In this document: piece after piece, positions 48,833-57,179 of the stretch
Position numbering within the stretch: position 1 is the stretch's first letter
Layout of the letters: the number at the start of each line of letters is the position of its first letter
Source of the DNA: Streptomyces phaeofaciens
GTDB taxonomy: Bacteria; Actinomycetota; Actinomycetes; Streptomycetales; Streptomycetaceae
Assembly (NCBI RefSeq): GCF_014648915.1
Contig: NZ_BMSA01000033.1
Coordinates: forward strand, 1-64,000
Length of the DNA: 64,000 nt
Direction of reading: 5' to 3'
Program-made: the position numbers and the translations under genes
Notes under the pieces: generated by a model
The model's input: the letters and a program-made list of their open reading frames with translations, nothing else
What the model was told of the DNA's origin: nothing
Database searches by the model: none

Positions 48833-50950
48833 ATGCCCGAGACCGTGAAGCCCGAGGCCCTGAAGCCCGAGATCGTGAAGCCCGAGATCGCCGAGGGCGG
48901 CCGCACCTGGCTCCTTTCGGGGCCCACGAGCAGCTATGCCCTCCACCTCACCGAGGCCGACGAGCTGATCCACCTGCACTGGGGGCCGAGGATCGCGCTC
49001 GCCGACGCCGAGGCCCTCGCCGGCGTCCCGCTCGAAGGCCGCGCCTCGTTCGAGTCCCACCTCGACGGCCGCGAGGAGTACCCGGCCGAGGGTGGCCCCC
49101 GCTTCGTACGCCCCGCCCTGTCCGTGCGCACCGCCGGGCGGCGCGGCACCGAGTGGACCTTCGAGGCGTACGAGAGCGACGGCGACGAGCTGCGGCTGCG
49201 GTTCGGGGACGCGGGGCTGACGGTCGTCCTGCACTACCGGATGCGCGGCGACGTCGTGGAGCGCTGGGTGACCCTGTGCAACGACGGCGACGAGCCCCAG
49301 GAGCTGCTGCGCGCGGACTCCGCCACCTGGACCCTGCCCGAGCGCGACGGCTGGCGGCTGTCCCAGCTGCACGGCCGCTGGGCCGCCGAGTCCCGGCTGG
49401 TCCGGGCCCCCCTCGCCTACGGGGAGAAGGTCATCGGCAGCCGCCGCGGCCACACCGGCCATCAGCACCTGCCCTGGGTCGCCCTCGACACCGACGCGAC
49501 CGAGGAGCGCGGCGAGGTCTACGGCTGCGCCCTCGGCTGGTCCGGCTCCTGGCGGATCGCCGTCGCGCAACTCCCGGACGCGCGGGTGCAGATCACCGGC
49601 GGCGCCGGCTACGACGACTCCGGCCTGCTGCGGCTCGCGGCGGGTGAGTCCTTCACCGCACCCCTCTTCGCCGGCCTGTGGAGCGACGGCGGTTTCGGCG
49701 GCGCCAGCCGCGCCTGGCACGCCTACCAGCGCGCCCACGTCGTCCCGGACGCCGAGCAGGACCGGCCGGTGCTGTTCAACTCCTGGGAGGCCACCTTCTT
49801 CGACATCTCCGAGGAGCAGCAGGCCACCCTGGCCCGGCGGGCCGCGGAGATCGGCGTCGAGCTGTTCGTCGTCGACGACGGCTGGTTCGGGGCCCGCACC
49901 AGCGACCGGGCCGGACTCGGCGACTGGCGGCCCAACCCCGACCGCTTCCCGCACGGTCTGAAGCCGCTCGCCGACCAGGTGCACGCCCTCGGGATGCAGT
50001 TCGGCATCTGGGTCGAGCCCGAGATGGTCAACCCGGACAGCGAGCTGTACCGGGCGCACCCCGACTGGGTGCAGTTCCAAACGGGACGAAAGCGGACGGA
50101 ATTCCGTAATCAGCTCATGCTCAACCTGGCGCGCGAGGATGTCCAGGAGTACCTCTGGGAGCAGCTCGACGGGCTCCTCTCCAGCGCCCCCGTCGACTAC
50201 GTCAAGTGGGACTTCAACCGCTGCTTCACCGACGCGGGCTGGCCGGACGACCCCTACCCGCAGCGCCTGTGGGTCGACCACGTCCGGGCCCTGTACGCCC
50301 TGCTGGACCGGCTGCGGGCGGCGCACCCCGGTGTCGCCTTCGAGTCCTGCTCGGGCGGCGGCGGACGCATCGACCTCGGCGTGCTGAGCCGTACCGACCA
50401 GGTGTGGACCTCCGACAACACCGACCCGCTGGACCGGCTCGACATCCAGCACGGCTTCACTCAGATCCACCCCGCCCGCGTGATGGCCGCCTGGGTCACC
50501 GACAGTCCGAACACGCAGCTCAACGGGCGGGTCAGCTCGCTGCGCTTCCGGTTCGTGAGTGCCATGGCCGGGGTGCTCGGCGTCGGCGGGGACCTCTCCG
50601 AGTGGAGTGCGGAGGAGCTGGCCGAGGCCCGGCGATGGGTGGACCTCTACAAGGAGATCCGGCCGGTCGTGCAGCACGGCGACCTTTACCGGCTGCGGCC
50701 CCCGGCGGGCGGGCTGAGCGCCGTGCAGTACGTCCGCGGCGACGAGACCGTCGTCCTCGCCTGGCTCCAGGCGCAGCGCTTCGGTGAGCCCGTCCCGGCG
50801 CTGCGGCTGCGCGGCCTCGACCCGACGGCGTCATACGAATGTCGCGAAACGGGAGAAATCCATCGGGGTGCGGTGCTGCTGCACCACGGGCTGCGCACCG
50901 GACTGCGGGGCGACCTCGATGCGGCGGTTGTCCGGCTGCGTCGCATCTGA
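48833..50950 (+). CDS. Alpha-galactosidase, GH36
   Basis: 705 aa, cytoplasmic (no signal peptide). Nucleophile Asp460 in YVKWDFNR, acid/base Asp528 in WTSDNTDPLDRLD; LFVVDDGWFGAR and FGIWVEPEMVNPDSEL build the substrate pocket; CSGGGGRIDLGVL and the C-terminal beta-sandwich complete the family plan. It removes terminal alpha-galactose from raffinose-type sugars. The N-terminus has three Lys-Pro-Glu repeats (VKPEALKPEIVKPEI) from a 15-bp repeat, absent from other GH36 members that I recall. No transporter or other sugar gene is adjacent, so uptake must be encoded elsewhere. Confidence 0.93.
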   Translation: MPETVKPEALKPEIVKPEIAEGGRTWLLSGPTSSYALHLTEADELIHLHWGPRIALADAEALAGVPLEGRASFESHLDGREEYPAEGGPRFVRPALSVRTAGRRGTEWTFEAYESDGDELRLRFGDAGLTVVLHYRMRGDVVERWVTLCNDGDEPQELLRADSATWTLPERDGWRLSQLHGRWAAESRLVRAPLAYGEKVIGSRRGHTGHQHLPWVALDTDATEERGEVYGCALGWSGSWRIAVAQLPDARVQITGGAGYDDSGLLRLAAGESFTAPLFAGLWSDGGFGGASRAWHAYQRAHVVPDAEQDRPVLFNSWEATFFDISEEQQATLARRAAEIGVELFVVDDGWFGARTSDRAGLGDWRPNPDRFPHGLKPLADQVHALGMQFGIWVEPEMVNPDSELYRAHPDWVQFQTGRKRTEFRNQLMLNLAREDVQEYLWEQLDGLLSSAPVDYVKWDFNRCFTDAGWPDDPYPQRLWVDHVRALYALLDRLRAAHPGVAFESCSGGGGRIDLGVLSRTDQVWTSDNTDPLDRLDIQHGFTQIHPARVMAAWVTDSPNTQLNGRVSSLRFRFVSAMAGVLGVGGDLSEWSAEELAEARRWVDLYKEIRPVVQHGDLYRLRPPAGGLSAVQYVRGDETVVLAWLQAQRFGEPVPALRLRGLDPTASYECRETGEIHRGAVLLHHGLRTGLRGDLDAAVVRLRRI

Positions 50951-51180
50951 GTGTTCTGTCCGAATTGGATGCTTCATTACAACTCGCTCTGGAATAAAGG
51001 ATCCTGGAGCGCGGTCGGGTGAGCAGCGTCATATCGGTGACCGTGCGTCGCCCGTCATGTCCACGTAATTCGCATGCTTTTCCGGGGTGTTAGGTGGGAA
51101 AAGGCGCTTTCGGAATACGGAGCGTCACCGGGATATTTCACAGCGGATCAAGAGAAAGGCCCCAGCGGCACAACCTCTGC
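50951..51180. other. AT-richer intergenic stretch before the riboswitch
   Basis: About 230 bp with lower GC than anything else in the window (for example ATTGGATGCTTCATTACAAC near 50966). No gene, terminator or repeat recognised. It may hold distal control sites for the LysM/M23 gene. Confidence 0.4.
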
Positions 51181-51210
51181 TTGTCCCTGTGCGTCGTGGT
51201 CGCCTACGTT
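51181..51210 (+). promoter_or_regulatory. Candidate promoter of the riboswitch transcript
   Basis: TTGTCC (51181-51186) and TACGTT (51205-51210), 18-bp spacing. Transcription would begin about 51217, right where the conserved riboswitch sequence starts. Confidence 0.5.
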
Positions 51211-51400
51211 CCAGACCAATCCGGACGGACGCCCAATCCTGCCGCCGTCCGGGGACCGCACACCCACCCGAACGGCAGGAGCGGGGGACCCACAGGTAGA
51301 AACGCCTGTTCCGGTCCCGGAACAGGCTTGGGGTAAAGCCGTGCCTCGGCACGACCGGACATCTCCAGTCCGCACCCGACAGCTCACCTCGCAGGCGCCG
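51211..51400 (+). ncRNA. ydaO/c-di-AMP riboswitch
   Basis: The blocks occur in the order of the ydaO aptamer: a first stem built from CCGGACGG (about 51221-51228) and CCGTCCGG (about 51245-51252); GGCAGGAGCGGGGGACCCAC (51275-51294); AGGTAGAAACGCCTGTTCCG; CAGGCTTGGGGTAAAGCCG; ATCTCCAGTCCGCACCCGAC; and AGCTCACCTCGCAGGCG before the ribosome binding site (GGAGAGGA). In bacteria this RNA binds cyclic di-AMP and usually switches off cell-wall hydrolase or potassium-transport genes when the signal is high. Streptomyces use it in front of Rpf and LysM/peptidase genes, as here. The terminator or anti-terminator element is not obvious; control may act on translation. Confidence 0.93.
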
Positions 51401-51414
51401 GAGAGGAATTCGCC

Positions 51415-52458
51415 ATGCCCGCGAAGGGTAAGCACCGCCGTCCGAAGCCCCAGCGCTTCACCCGCTCCATAGCCGTCGCCGGAACCGGCGGAGCCGCGCT
51501 CGCCCTCCCGCTCATGGGGGCCACCGGCGCCCACGCGGCCACCGCCCAGTCCGTTTCTCAGTCGGCCGCCCAGTCCGTTTCCGGGTCCGCCGTGAACGCG
51601 GTCTCGGCGTCCGTTCCGGAAAAGGCCGCGGAATCGGTTCCGGTGGCGCACAAGTCGGCCACGACGAGCAGCAGGACCTACACCGTGCGGTCCGGCGACT
51701 ACCTCTCGAAGATCGCCGACGAGCAGAGTGTCAGCGGCGGCTGGCAGCGGCTGTACCAGGACAACCGGGCGGCCGTCGGCACCGACCCGTCGCTGATCCA
51801 CCCGGGCCTGAAGCTGTCGATCGGCAAGAAGGCCACGACCGGTTCGTCCTCGTCCGGTGCGACCGGCTCGACCGGCTCCTCCTCGTCCGCCAAGTCGTCG
51901 GGTTCGTCCGCGAAGTCCTCGCAGCCCTCGCAGTCCTCCCGGTCGTCGCAGTCGTCGAAGGCCGCGCAGTCGTCGGAGGCCTCGAAGCCCTCCACCTCCG
52001 CCGAGTCCTCGAGCGCGAACACGACCACCCCGGCCGCCCAGAGCTCCAGCGGCTTCAGCCTGCCCGTGGCCAGTGGCGCCGTCGGCACCCCGTACCACCT
52101 GTCGGGCAGCATGTGGTCCAGCGGCTACCACACCGGTGTCGACTTCGTCGTCCCGACCGGCACCTCCCTCAAGGCCGTGGCCGCGGGCACCGTCGTCTCC
52201 GCGGGCTGGGGCGGCGCGTACGGCAACCAGGTCGTCATCAGGCTCAACGACGGCCACTACGCGCAGTACGCCCACCTGTCCTCGCTCTCCGTCTCGGCGG
52301 GCCAGACCGTGTCCGCGGGCCAGCAGGTCGGCCTCTCCGGCGCGACCGGCAACGTGACCGGCCCGCACCTGCACTTCGAGATCCGCACCACGCCGAACTA
52401 CGGCTCGGACGTGGACCCGGTCGCCTACCTCCGCTCGCACGGCGTCTCGGTCGGCTGA
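51415..52458 (+). CDS. Secreted LysM/M23 metallopeptidase (cell-wall hydrolase)
   Basis: 347 aa. Signal peptide: basic KGKHRRPKPQRFTRS then hydrophobic GTGGAALALPLMGATGAHA. Residues about 84-140 are LysM (YTVRSGDYLSKIADEQSVSG ... LIHPGLKLSIG), which binds peptidoglycan. A Ser-rich linker (about 140-215) repeats QSS/KSS motifs. Residues about 220-345 are M23 (LytM): zinc ligands in YHTGVDFVV and in the HLHFE motif, with HYAQYAHLS between. It cuts peptide cross-links outside the cell. The riboswitch upstream ties expression to c-di-AMP, i.e. wall and turgor status. A strong terminator follows. Confidence 0.93.
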   Translation: MPAKGKHRRPKPQRFTRSIAVAGTGGAALALPLMGATGAHAATAQSVSQSAAQSVSGSAVNAVSASVPEKAAESVPVAHKSATTSSRTYTVRSGDYLSKIADEQSVSGGWQRLYQDNRAAVGTDPSLIHPGLKLSIGKKATTGSSSSGATGSTGSSSSAKSSGSSAKSSQPSQSSRSSQSSKAAQSSEASKPSTSAESSSANTTTPAAQSSSGFSLPVASGAVGTPYHLSGSMWSSGYHTGVDFVVPTGTSLKAVAAGTVVSAGWGGAYGNQVVIRLNDGHYAQYAHLSSLSVSAGQTVSAGQQVGLSGATGNVTGPHLHFEIRTTPNYGSDVDPVAYLRSHGVSVG

Positions 52459-52497
52459 TCCTCCGCTCCACCCCTGCCCGACACCTGCCTGACACGC

Positions 52498-52539
52498 CAC
52501 CGAAGGCCGGACCCCGATCCCCGGGTCCGGCCTTCGGTG
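52498..52539 (+). terminator. Terminator after the LysM/M23 gene
   Basis: A 17-bp perfect stem (52498-52514 with 52523-52539, CACCGAAGGCCGGACCC and its complement) around an 8-nt loop, 40 bp after the stop codon. Confidence 0.85.
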
Positions 52540-52685
52540 TGTCCGCGGGGCTCGGCGGGGGGCGTCGGTGGGGGAGTGTGTGCGACGGTGCGCGTTCATG
52601 ATCGTTTCATTGCGGTCGTATGGCATCCCTTCCCGCACCGTCGACAGGCCGGTCAAGGTGAGGACACAGTGATCCCCGTCAGGGA

Positions 52686-52697
52686 GCAAGCGCTTTC
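52686..52697 (+). promoter_or_regulatory. LacI-type operator before the rhamnogalacturonan lyase gene
   Basis: GCAAGCGCTTTC has the central CG and the GNAANCGNTTNC form of LacI/CcpA-family operators. It lies 24 bp before the GTG start, where a bound repressor would block transcription or elongation. Upstream, ATGATCGTTTCATTG (52599-52613) is a second, weaker site of similar type. Confidence 0.55.
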
Positions 52698-52720
52698 TGC
52701 CCCTCGCCTACGGAGGTCCC

Positions 52721-54628
52721 GTGCCCCTTTCCGCCCCACGCCGAAGAACGGTCGCCGTCACCGCCGCCGCCCTGCTGGCCGGACTGGTCTCCGCGCCGGC
52801 CGGACATGCCGCCGCCGACCCGCCGCGCCGGGTCGTCGAGAACCTCGACCGCGGCCTGGTCGCCGTACCGTCCGCGAGCGGCGGCACCTTCCTGAGCTGG
52901 CGCCTGCTGGGCACCGAGTACGCCCGGTACGGCGACGCGATCGCCTTCGACGTGTACAAGAACGGCCGGCGCCTGAACCGGACACCGGTGCGCCGGTCGA
53001 CGACCTATCGGGACACCACCCCCGGCACCGGCACGTACACCGTGCGCGCGATCGTCGACGGCAAGGAGCGCGGGCCGAGTTCCCCCGCCCTGGACCTCGC
53101 CCACGGCTACGCGCAGATCCCGCTGGCCGCCGCCGACGGCTACACCGTGCAGCACGCCTGGCCCGGCGACCTCGACGGCGACGGACGGTACGAACTCGTC
53201 GTCAGCCGGCTCTCCGGGACCCGTGACCGGCCCGACCTGCTGGAGGCGTACACCCTCACCGGCGCACGGCTCTGGCGGGTCGACCTCGGCCCCGGCTCCT
53301 ACACCCAGGCCGGCGGCAACGGCGCCAACGACCCGGCTCCCGCCGCGATCAGCGGCTCCACCGCGATCGGCGGCTACCGCAACGACGACAACGTCACCGT
53401 CTACGACCTCGACTCCGACGGCCGCGCAGAAGTGCTGGCGCACACCGCCGCCGGGACCACCTTCGCCGACGGCTCCCAGGTCACCGCCGCCTCGCCCGCG
53501 AACCAGTTCGTGTCGGTGATCGACGGCGCCACCGGCACCGAGCGGACCCGGCAGCCCGTCCCCGACGACTTCGTCGCCGACGGCCCCTCCGGCGGCCACT
53601 TCGGCATCGCCCACCTCGACGGCGAACACCCGAGCCTGGTCACCAAGCTGGTCACCCGGGTCGGGGCCAGGCGCGGCGCGTTCCGGGTCCTGTTCCAGAC
53701 CTGGGACTTCAACGGCACCGATCTCACCCGCCGTTGGAAGTACGTCGTGGACCCGGCGACCGGAGCGACCGGCTTCCACCAGATCCGCACCGTCGACGTC
53801 GACGGGGACGGCAAGGACGAGATCGCCGACGGCAACTACGTCGTGAACAGCGACGGCACGCTGCGCTACGTCGTCGACCGGGCCATCCACGGCGACCGTT
53901 TCGACATCGCCGACCTCGACCCCGACCGGCCCGGCCTGGAGGGCTTCGCCATCCAGCAGTCCGAGCTCGGCATCGTCTCCGCGTTCCCCTGGTACTACTA
54001 CGACGCCGACACCGGCGAGCGGCTGGTGACGGGCGCGCACCCGACGAGCCCCGTGAGCGACGCCGACCTCGACACCGGCCGCGGCAACGCCGCGGACATC
54101 GACCCGGACCACCGCGGTTACGAGTACTGGACGTCCACCGCCGACGTGACCCGGCCCGGCGCGGGCGTCTTCAACGTCCAGGACGGCAAGGTCTCCACCA
54201 CCACTCCCAGCGTCAACTTCCGTATCTGGTGGGACGGTGACAAGGCGTCAGAACTTCTCGACTTCACCCGCGTCGAGAAGTGGGACCCGGCCACCGAGAC
54301 CAGTACGACGGTCTTCGATCCGCCGGGCGTCGTCTCCGGAGCCCGCAACGCCACCCCGTTCTACGGCGACGTCCTCGGTGACTGGCGCGAGGAGATCCTC
54401 GCCGAGACCGCCGACCACACCGCCCTGCGCCTCTACACCACCACCGAGCCGACCGGCACGCGTCTCTACACCCTCGCCCAGAACCCCGCCCACCGCCTCG
54501 GCTGGACCGTGCGCGGCTATCTCCAGTCGACGTACACCGACTACTACCTCGGCACCGAGACCCGCCGCGTTTCCAGGCCCGCGATCACCCTTCCCGAAGG
54601 AGCACACCGACGTGACGACCACGCGTAG
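52721..54628 (+). CDS. Secreted rhamnogalacturonan lyase (PL11)
   Basis: 635 aa. Signal peptide (TVAVTAAALLAGLVSAPAGH). RVVENLDRGLVAVPSASGGT and FLSWRLLGTEYARYGDAIAF are the PL11 N-terminal strands; the beta-propeller body has many Ca2+-binding Asp loops (GDLDGDGRYELVVSR, YDLDSDGRAEVLA, VDVDGDGKDEIADGNYV, ADLDPDRPGLEGF). The enzyme splits the alpha-1,4 bond of rhamnogalacturonan I, the pectin backbone. GTG start with CGGAGG just upstream. The following DUF6250 gene overlaps its 3' end by 17 bp. The two are controlled together by the LacI-type operator. Confidence 0.92.
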   Translation: MPLSAPRRRTVAVTAAALLAGLVSAPAGHAAADPPRRVVENLDRGLVAVPSASGGTFLSWRLLGTEYARYGDAIAFDVYKNGRRLNRTPVRRSTTYRDTTPGTGTYTVRAIVDGKERGPSSPALDLAHGYAQIPLAAADGYTVQHAWPGDLDGDGRYELVVSRLSGTRDRPDLLEAYTLTGARLWRVDLGPGSYTQAGGNGANDPAPAAISGSTAIGGYRNDDNVTVYDLDSDGRAEVLAHTAAGTTFADGSQVTAASPANQFVSVIDGATGTERTRQPVPDDFVADGPSGGHFGIAHLDGEHPSLVTKLVTRVGARRGAFRVLFQTWDFNGTDLTRRWKYVVDPATGATGFHQIRTVDVDGDGKDEIADGNYVVNSDGTLRYVVDRAIHGDRFDIADLDPDRPGLEGFAIQQSELGIVSAFPWYYYDADTGERLVTGAHPTSPVSDADLDTGRGNAADIDPDHRGYEYWTSTADVTRPGAGVFNVQDGKVSTTTPSVNFRIWWDGDKASELLDFTRVEKWDPATETSTTVFDPPGVVSGARNATPFYGDVLGDWREEILAETADHTALRLYTTTEPTGTRLYTLAQNPAHRLGWTVRGYLQSTYTDYYLGTETRRVSRPAITLPEGAHRRDDHA

Positions 54629-55319
54629 AGCATTCGGAGCCCTCGCCGCCGGCGCCGCCCTGACCGCCCTCGCCCCGGCAGGCCCCGCGAGCGCCGCGCC
54701 CCACCACCGCCGGCTGATCGCCCGCGACGACTTCCGCCGCGGCCTCGGACAGTGGGCCGTCGAGCTGGAGCGGGGCGGGACCGTCACGGCCTCGCGCGGG
54801 ACGCTGGAGGTCGACGTGCCCGCCGGTGCGACGATCTGGTTCAGGAAGCGGCTCGAAGGGCCCTACGTCATCGAGTACACCGCCACCCCCGTCTCCGCGG
54901 GCGGGGTCAACGACCGGGTCTCGGACCTCAACAACTTCTGGAACGCCGTCGACGTACGCTCCCCGGACGACCTCTTCGCCACCCCGCGCGGCGGCGCGCT
55001 CGCCGAGTACGACTACCTGAAGACCTACTACGTCGGCTACGGCGCCAACACCAACACCACCACCCGACTGCGCCGCTACGTCGGCCAGGCGGGGGTGCGG
55101 CCGCTGCTCTACGACTACACGGAGCCGCTGCTGGTCGCCAACGAGCCGAACCGGGTCCGGATCGTCTCCGACGGCTCGACGGTGCGGTGGTGGAACAACG
55201 GGCGGCTCGTCTTCGACCACCGCGACCCGGAGCCGTACACCGGCGGGCACTTCGCGTTCCGCACCACCTGGAGCCACTTCCGGATCAACGGTTTCCGGGC
55301 CTGGTCCCTTATTCCCTGA
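54612..55319 (+). CDS. Secreted DUF6250 protein (pectin-related)
   Basis: 235 aa. The twin-arginine start TTTRRAFGALAAGAALTALA marks a Tat signal peptide. The mature part (RDDFRRGLGQWAVELERGGT, WNAVDVRSPDDLF, YYVGYGANTNTTTRLRRY, FAFRTTWSHFRINGFRAW) matches DUF6250, a concanavalin-like beta-sandwich seen beside rhamnogalacturonan lyases. It likely binds or processes pectin fragments; catalysis is not shown. AAGGAG upstream of GTG 54612 lies inside the lyase gene, so the pair is an operon. Export via Tat implies folding before secretion, whereas the lyase seems to use Sec. Confidence 0.82.
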   Translation: MTTTRRAFGALAAGAALTALAPAGPASAAPHHRRLIARDDFRRGLGQWAVELERGGTVTASRGTLEVDVPAGATIWFRKRLEGPYVIEYTATPVSAGGVNDRVSDLNNFWNAVDVRSPDDLFATPRGGALAEYDYLKTYYVGYGANTNTTTRLRRYVGQAGVRPLLYDYTEPLLVANEPNRVRIVSDGSTVRWWNNGRLVFDHRDPEPYTGGHFAFRTTWSHFRINGFRAWSLIP

Positions 55320-55412
55320 TTGGCAAACTCTTTAGGAGTGGCTTATCTCACCGCCCGTCAACCCCTTCCTACGGTCGCGTAAGTCACATTCGAAGGTGAA
55401 TCATGATCTGCC

Positions 55413-56231
55413 GTGGCAGACGATTCGAAGAATGACAACAGATCAGTGATCGGGTCGTACGTGGCGGTGGGGGACAGCTTCACCGAGGGCGTCGGCGACC
55501 CTGGCCCCGACGGGGCGTTCGTCGGCTGGGCCGACCGGTTCGCGGTACTCCTCGCGGACCGCCGGCCCGAGGGCGACTTCCGATACGCGAACCTGGCCGT
55601 GCGCGGCAAACTGCTCGACCAGGTCATGGAGGACCAGCTTCCGCAAGCGGTCGAACTCGCCCCCGACCTTGTCTCCTTCTGCGCGGGCGGCAACGACATC
55701 ATCCGGCCCGGCACCGACCCGGACGAGGTCGCCGAGCGCTTCGAGCGCGCCGTCGCGGCGCTGACCGCCGTGTCCGGCACGGTCCTGGTGACCACCGGCT
55801 TCGACACCCGTGGCGTCCCCGTGCTCAAGCACCTGCGCGGCAAGATCGCCACCTACAACGGGCACGTCCGCGCCATCGCCGACCGGTACGGCTGCCCGGT
55901 GCTCGACCTGTGGTCCCTGCGGTCCGTGCAGGACCGCCGGGCCTGGGACGGCGACCGCCTCCACCTCTCCCCGGAGGGACACACGCGTGTGGCGCTCCGG
56001 GCCGGGCAGGTCCTCGGCCTCGAGGTGCCCGCCGACCCGGAGCAGTCCTGGCCGGCGCTCCCGCCGCGCGGCACCCTCGAGGTGCGCAGGGACGATGTCC
56101 ACTGGGCGCGCGAGTACCTGGTGCCGTGGATCGGACGCCGGCTGCGGGGGGAGTCCTCGGGCGACCATGTGACCGCCAAGGGCAGGCTGTCCCCCGAGGA
56201 CATCCGGATGCGGATCCGGTCGGTCGCCTGA
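55413..56231 (+). CDS. SGNH/GDSL-family hydrolase
   Basis: 272 aa, no signal peptide. YVAVGDSFTEGVGDPGPDG has the nucleophile Ser in GDSFTEG, NLAVRGKLLDQV the oxyanion Gly, SFCAGGNDIIRPG the Asn, and DRLHLSPEGH the catalytic Asp/His pair. It is an esterase of unknown substrate; a cytosolic location fits deacetylation of imported sugars or lipids. The GTG start follows the conserved start, and the 90 bp before it contain no shared operon signal with the pectin genes, so it is probably transcribed alone. A hairpin follows the gene. Confidence 0.9.
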   Translation: MADDSKNDNRSVIGSYVAVGDSFTEGVGDPGPDGAFVGWADRFAVLLADRRPEGDFRYANLAVRGKLLDQVMEDQLPQAVELAPDLVSFCAGGNDIIRPGTDPDEVAERFERAVAALTAVSGTVLVTTGFDTRGVPVLKHLRGKIATYNGHVRAIADRYGCPVLDLWSLRSVQDRRAWDGDRLHLSPEGHTRVALRAGQVLGLEVPADPEQSWPALPPRGTLEVRRDDVHWAREYLVPWIGRRLRGESSGDHVTAKGRLSPEDIRMRIRSVA

Positions 56232-56291
56232 GCCGGTGCCGGCCTCGCCCCGACGGGGCGGGTGCCGGTCTCCGGCAGGACCGGACGGGGT

Positions 56292-56319
56292 GGCCGGCCG
56301 CGGTGTCGTGCGGCCGGCC
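56292..56319 (+). terminator. Terminator after the SGNH hydrolase gene
   Basis: GGCCGGCCGC (56292-56301) and GCGGCCGGCC (56310-56319) form a perfect 10-bp stem with an 8-nt loop, 60 bp after the stop codon. Confidence 0.6.
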
Positions 56320-56429
56320 GCTCCACCAGTGAGGTGATCGGACGGGAGTGGTGCGCGGGCGCGCGCGGGTCCGGGTGCTGGGATGACCGCACACCCTCCC
56401 CGTCCGCCCCTTCGAAGGACCGGTTCCGC

Positions 56430-57179
56430 ATGCGCCCCACCCGTACGCCCGTCGCCGCGGCCCTCGTCTCCCTCCTCGCCCTCGGGCTGCCGGCCGTCGC
56501 CGCGCCCGCCGCGACCGCGCTGCCCGCCCATCCCGCCGCGTCGCGCGTCGCCCCCACCCCGGCCACCGTCACCGTGACCGGCGAGGGCAGCGCCACCGCC
56601 CATCCGGACCTCGCGGTCGTCGCCGCGGCCGTGGAGGCGTCCGGCCCGACCTCGCAGGCGGCGCTCGACGCGCAGAACAAGGCGGCGGCCGCGCTGCTGT
56701 CCGCCGTCCGCGCCCAGGGCGTCGCCGAACGGGACGTCCGCACGGACCACCTCTCCCTCCACCCCGTCTACGACGAGGCCGGCGGCAGCTCCCGGCTGAA
56801 GGGCTACCAGGCCGCGCAGGCCTTCTCCGTGAAGGTCCGTGAGGTGGAGCGGACCGGCGCGGTGCTCCAGGCCGTCACCGACGCCACCGGCGCCGCGGGC
56901 CGGATCTCCTCCGTGGTCTTCGAGGTCTCCGACCCCGTGCCGCTCCAGGCCCGCGCGCGGGAGGCCGCGCACGACGACGCCCGCGCCAGGGCCGAGCAGT
57001 TCGCCCGCCTCAGCGGGCAGGAGCTGGGCCGGCTGGTCTCGCTCAGCGAGGACTCCGTGGGCTACCCGCGCCCGATGTCCCAGGCCTCGGACATCTCCGC
57101 CGCCGCCGGCGGCGTGCCGGTCGCGCCGGGCGAGATCCGGGCGACGGTGACGGTGACGGCCGTCTACGAACTGATCTGA
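56430..57179 (+). CDS. Secreted SIMPL-domain protein
   Basis: 249 aa. Signal peptide (AAALVSLLALGLPAVAAPAA). VTVTGEGSATAHPDLAVVAA and LSLHPVYDEAGG, then GYQAAQAFSVKVREVERTGA, YVSFVVSDPVPLQ-like (SSVVFEVSDPVPLQARAREA) and LGRLVSLSEDS form the SIMPL (BP26/OMP28) fold. Members form channel-like or periplasmic assemblies and are linked to stress, but a biochemical function is not established. Start ATG 56430 is chosen from the signal peptide; GAAGG lies upstream. Confidence 0.87.
   Translation: MRPTRTPVAAALVSLLALGLPAVAAPAATALPAHPAASRVAPTPATVTVTGEGSATAHPDLAVVAAAVEASGPTSQAALDAQNKAAAALLSAVRAQGVAERDVRTDHLSLHPVYDEAGGSSRLKGYQAAQAFSVKVREVERTGAVLQAVTDATGAAGRISSVVFEVSDPVPLQARAREAAHDDARARAEQFARLSGQELGRLVSLSEDSVGYPRPMSQASDISAAAGGVPVAPGEIRATVTVTAVYELI

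Noticed and set aside
2312..52612. Shared 12-mer ATCGTTTCATTG at 2313 and 52601
   Set aside because: It occurs inside different structures (an 11-bp palindrome versus a LacI-like half site); one 12-base match is weak evidence for a common regulator.
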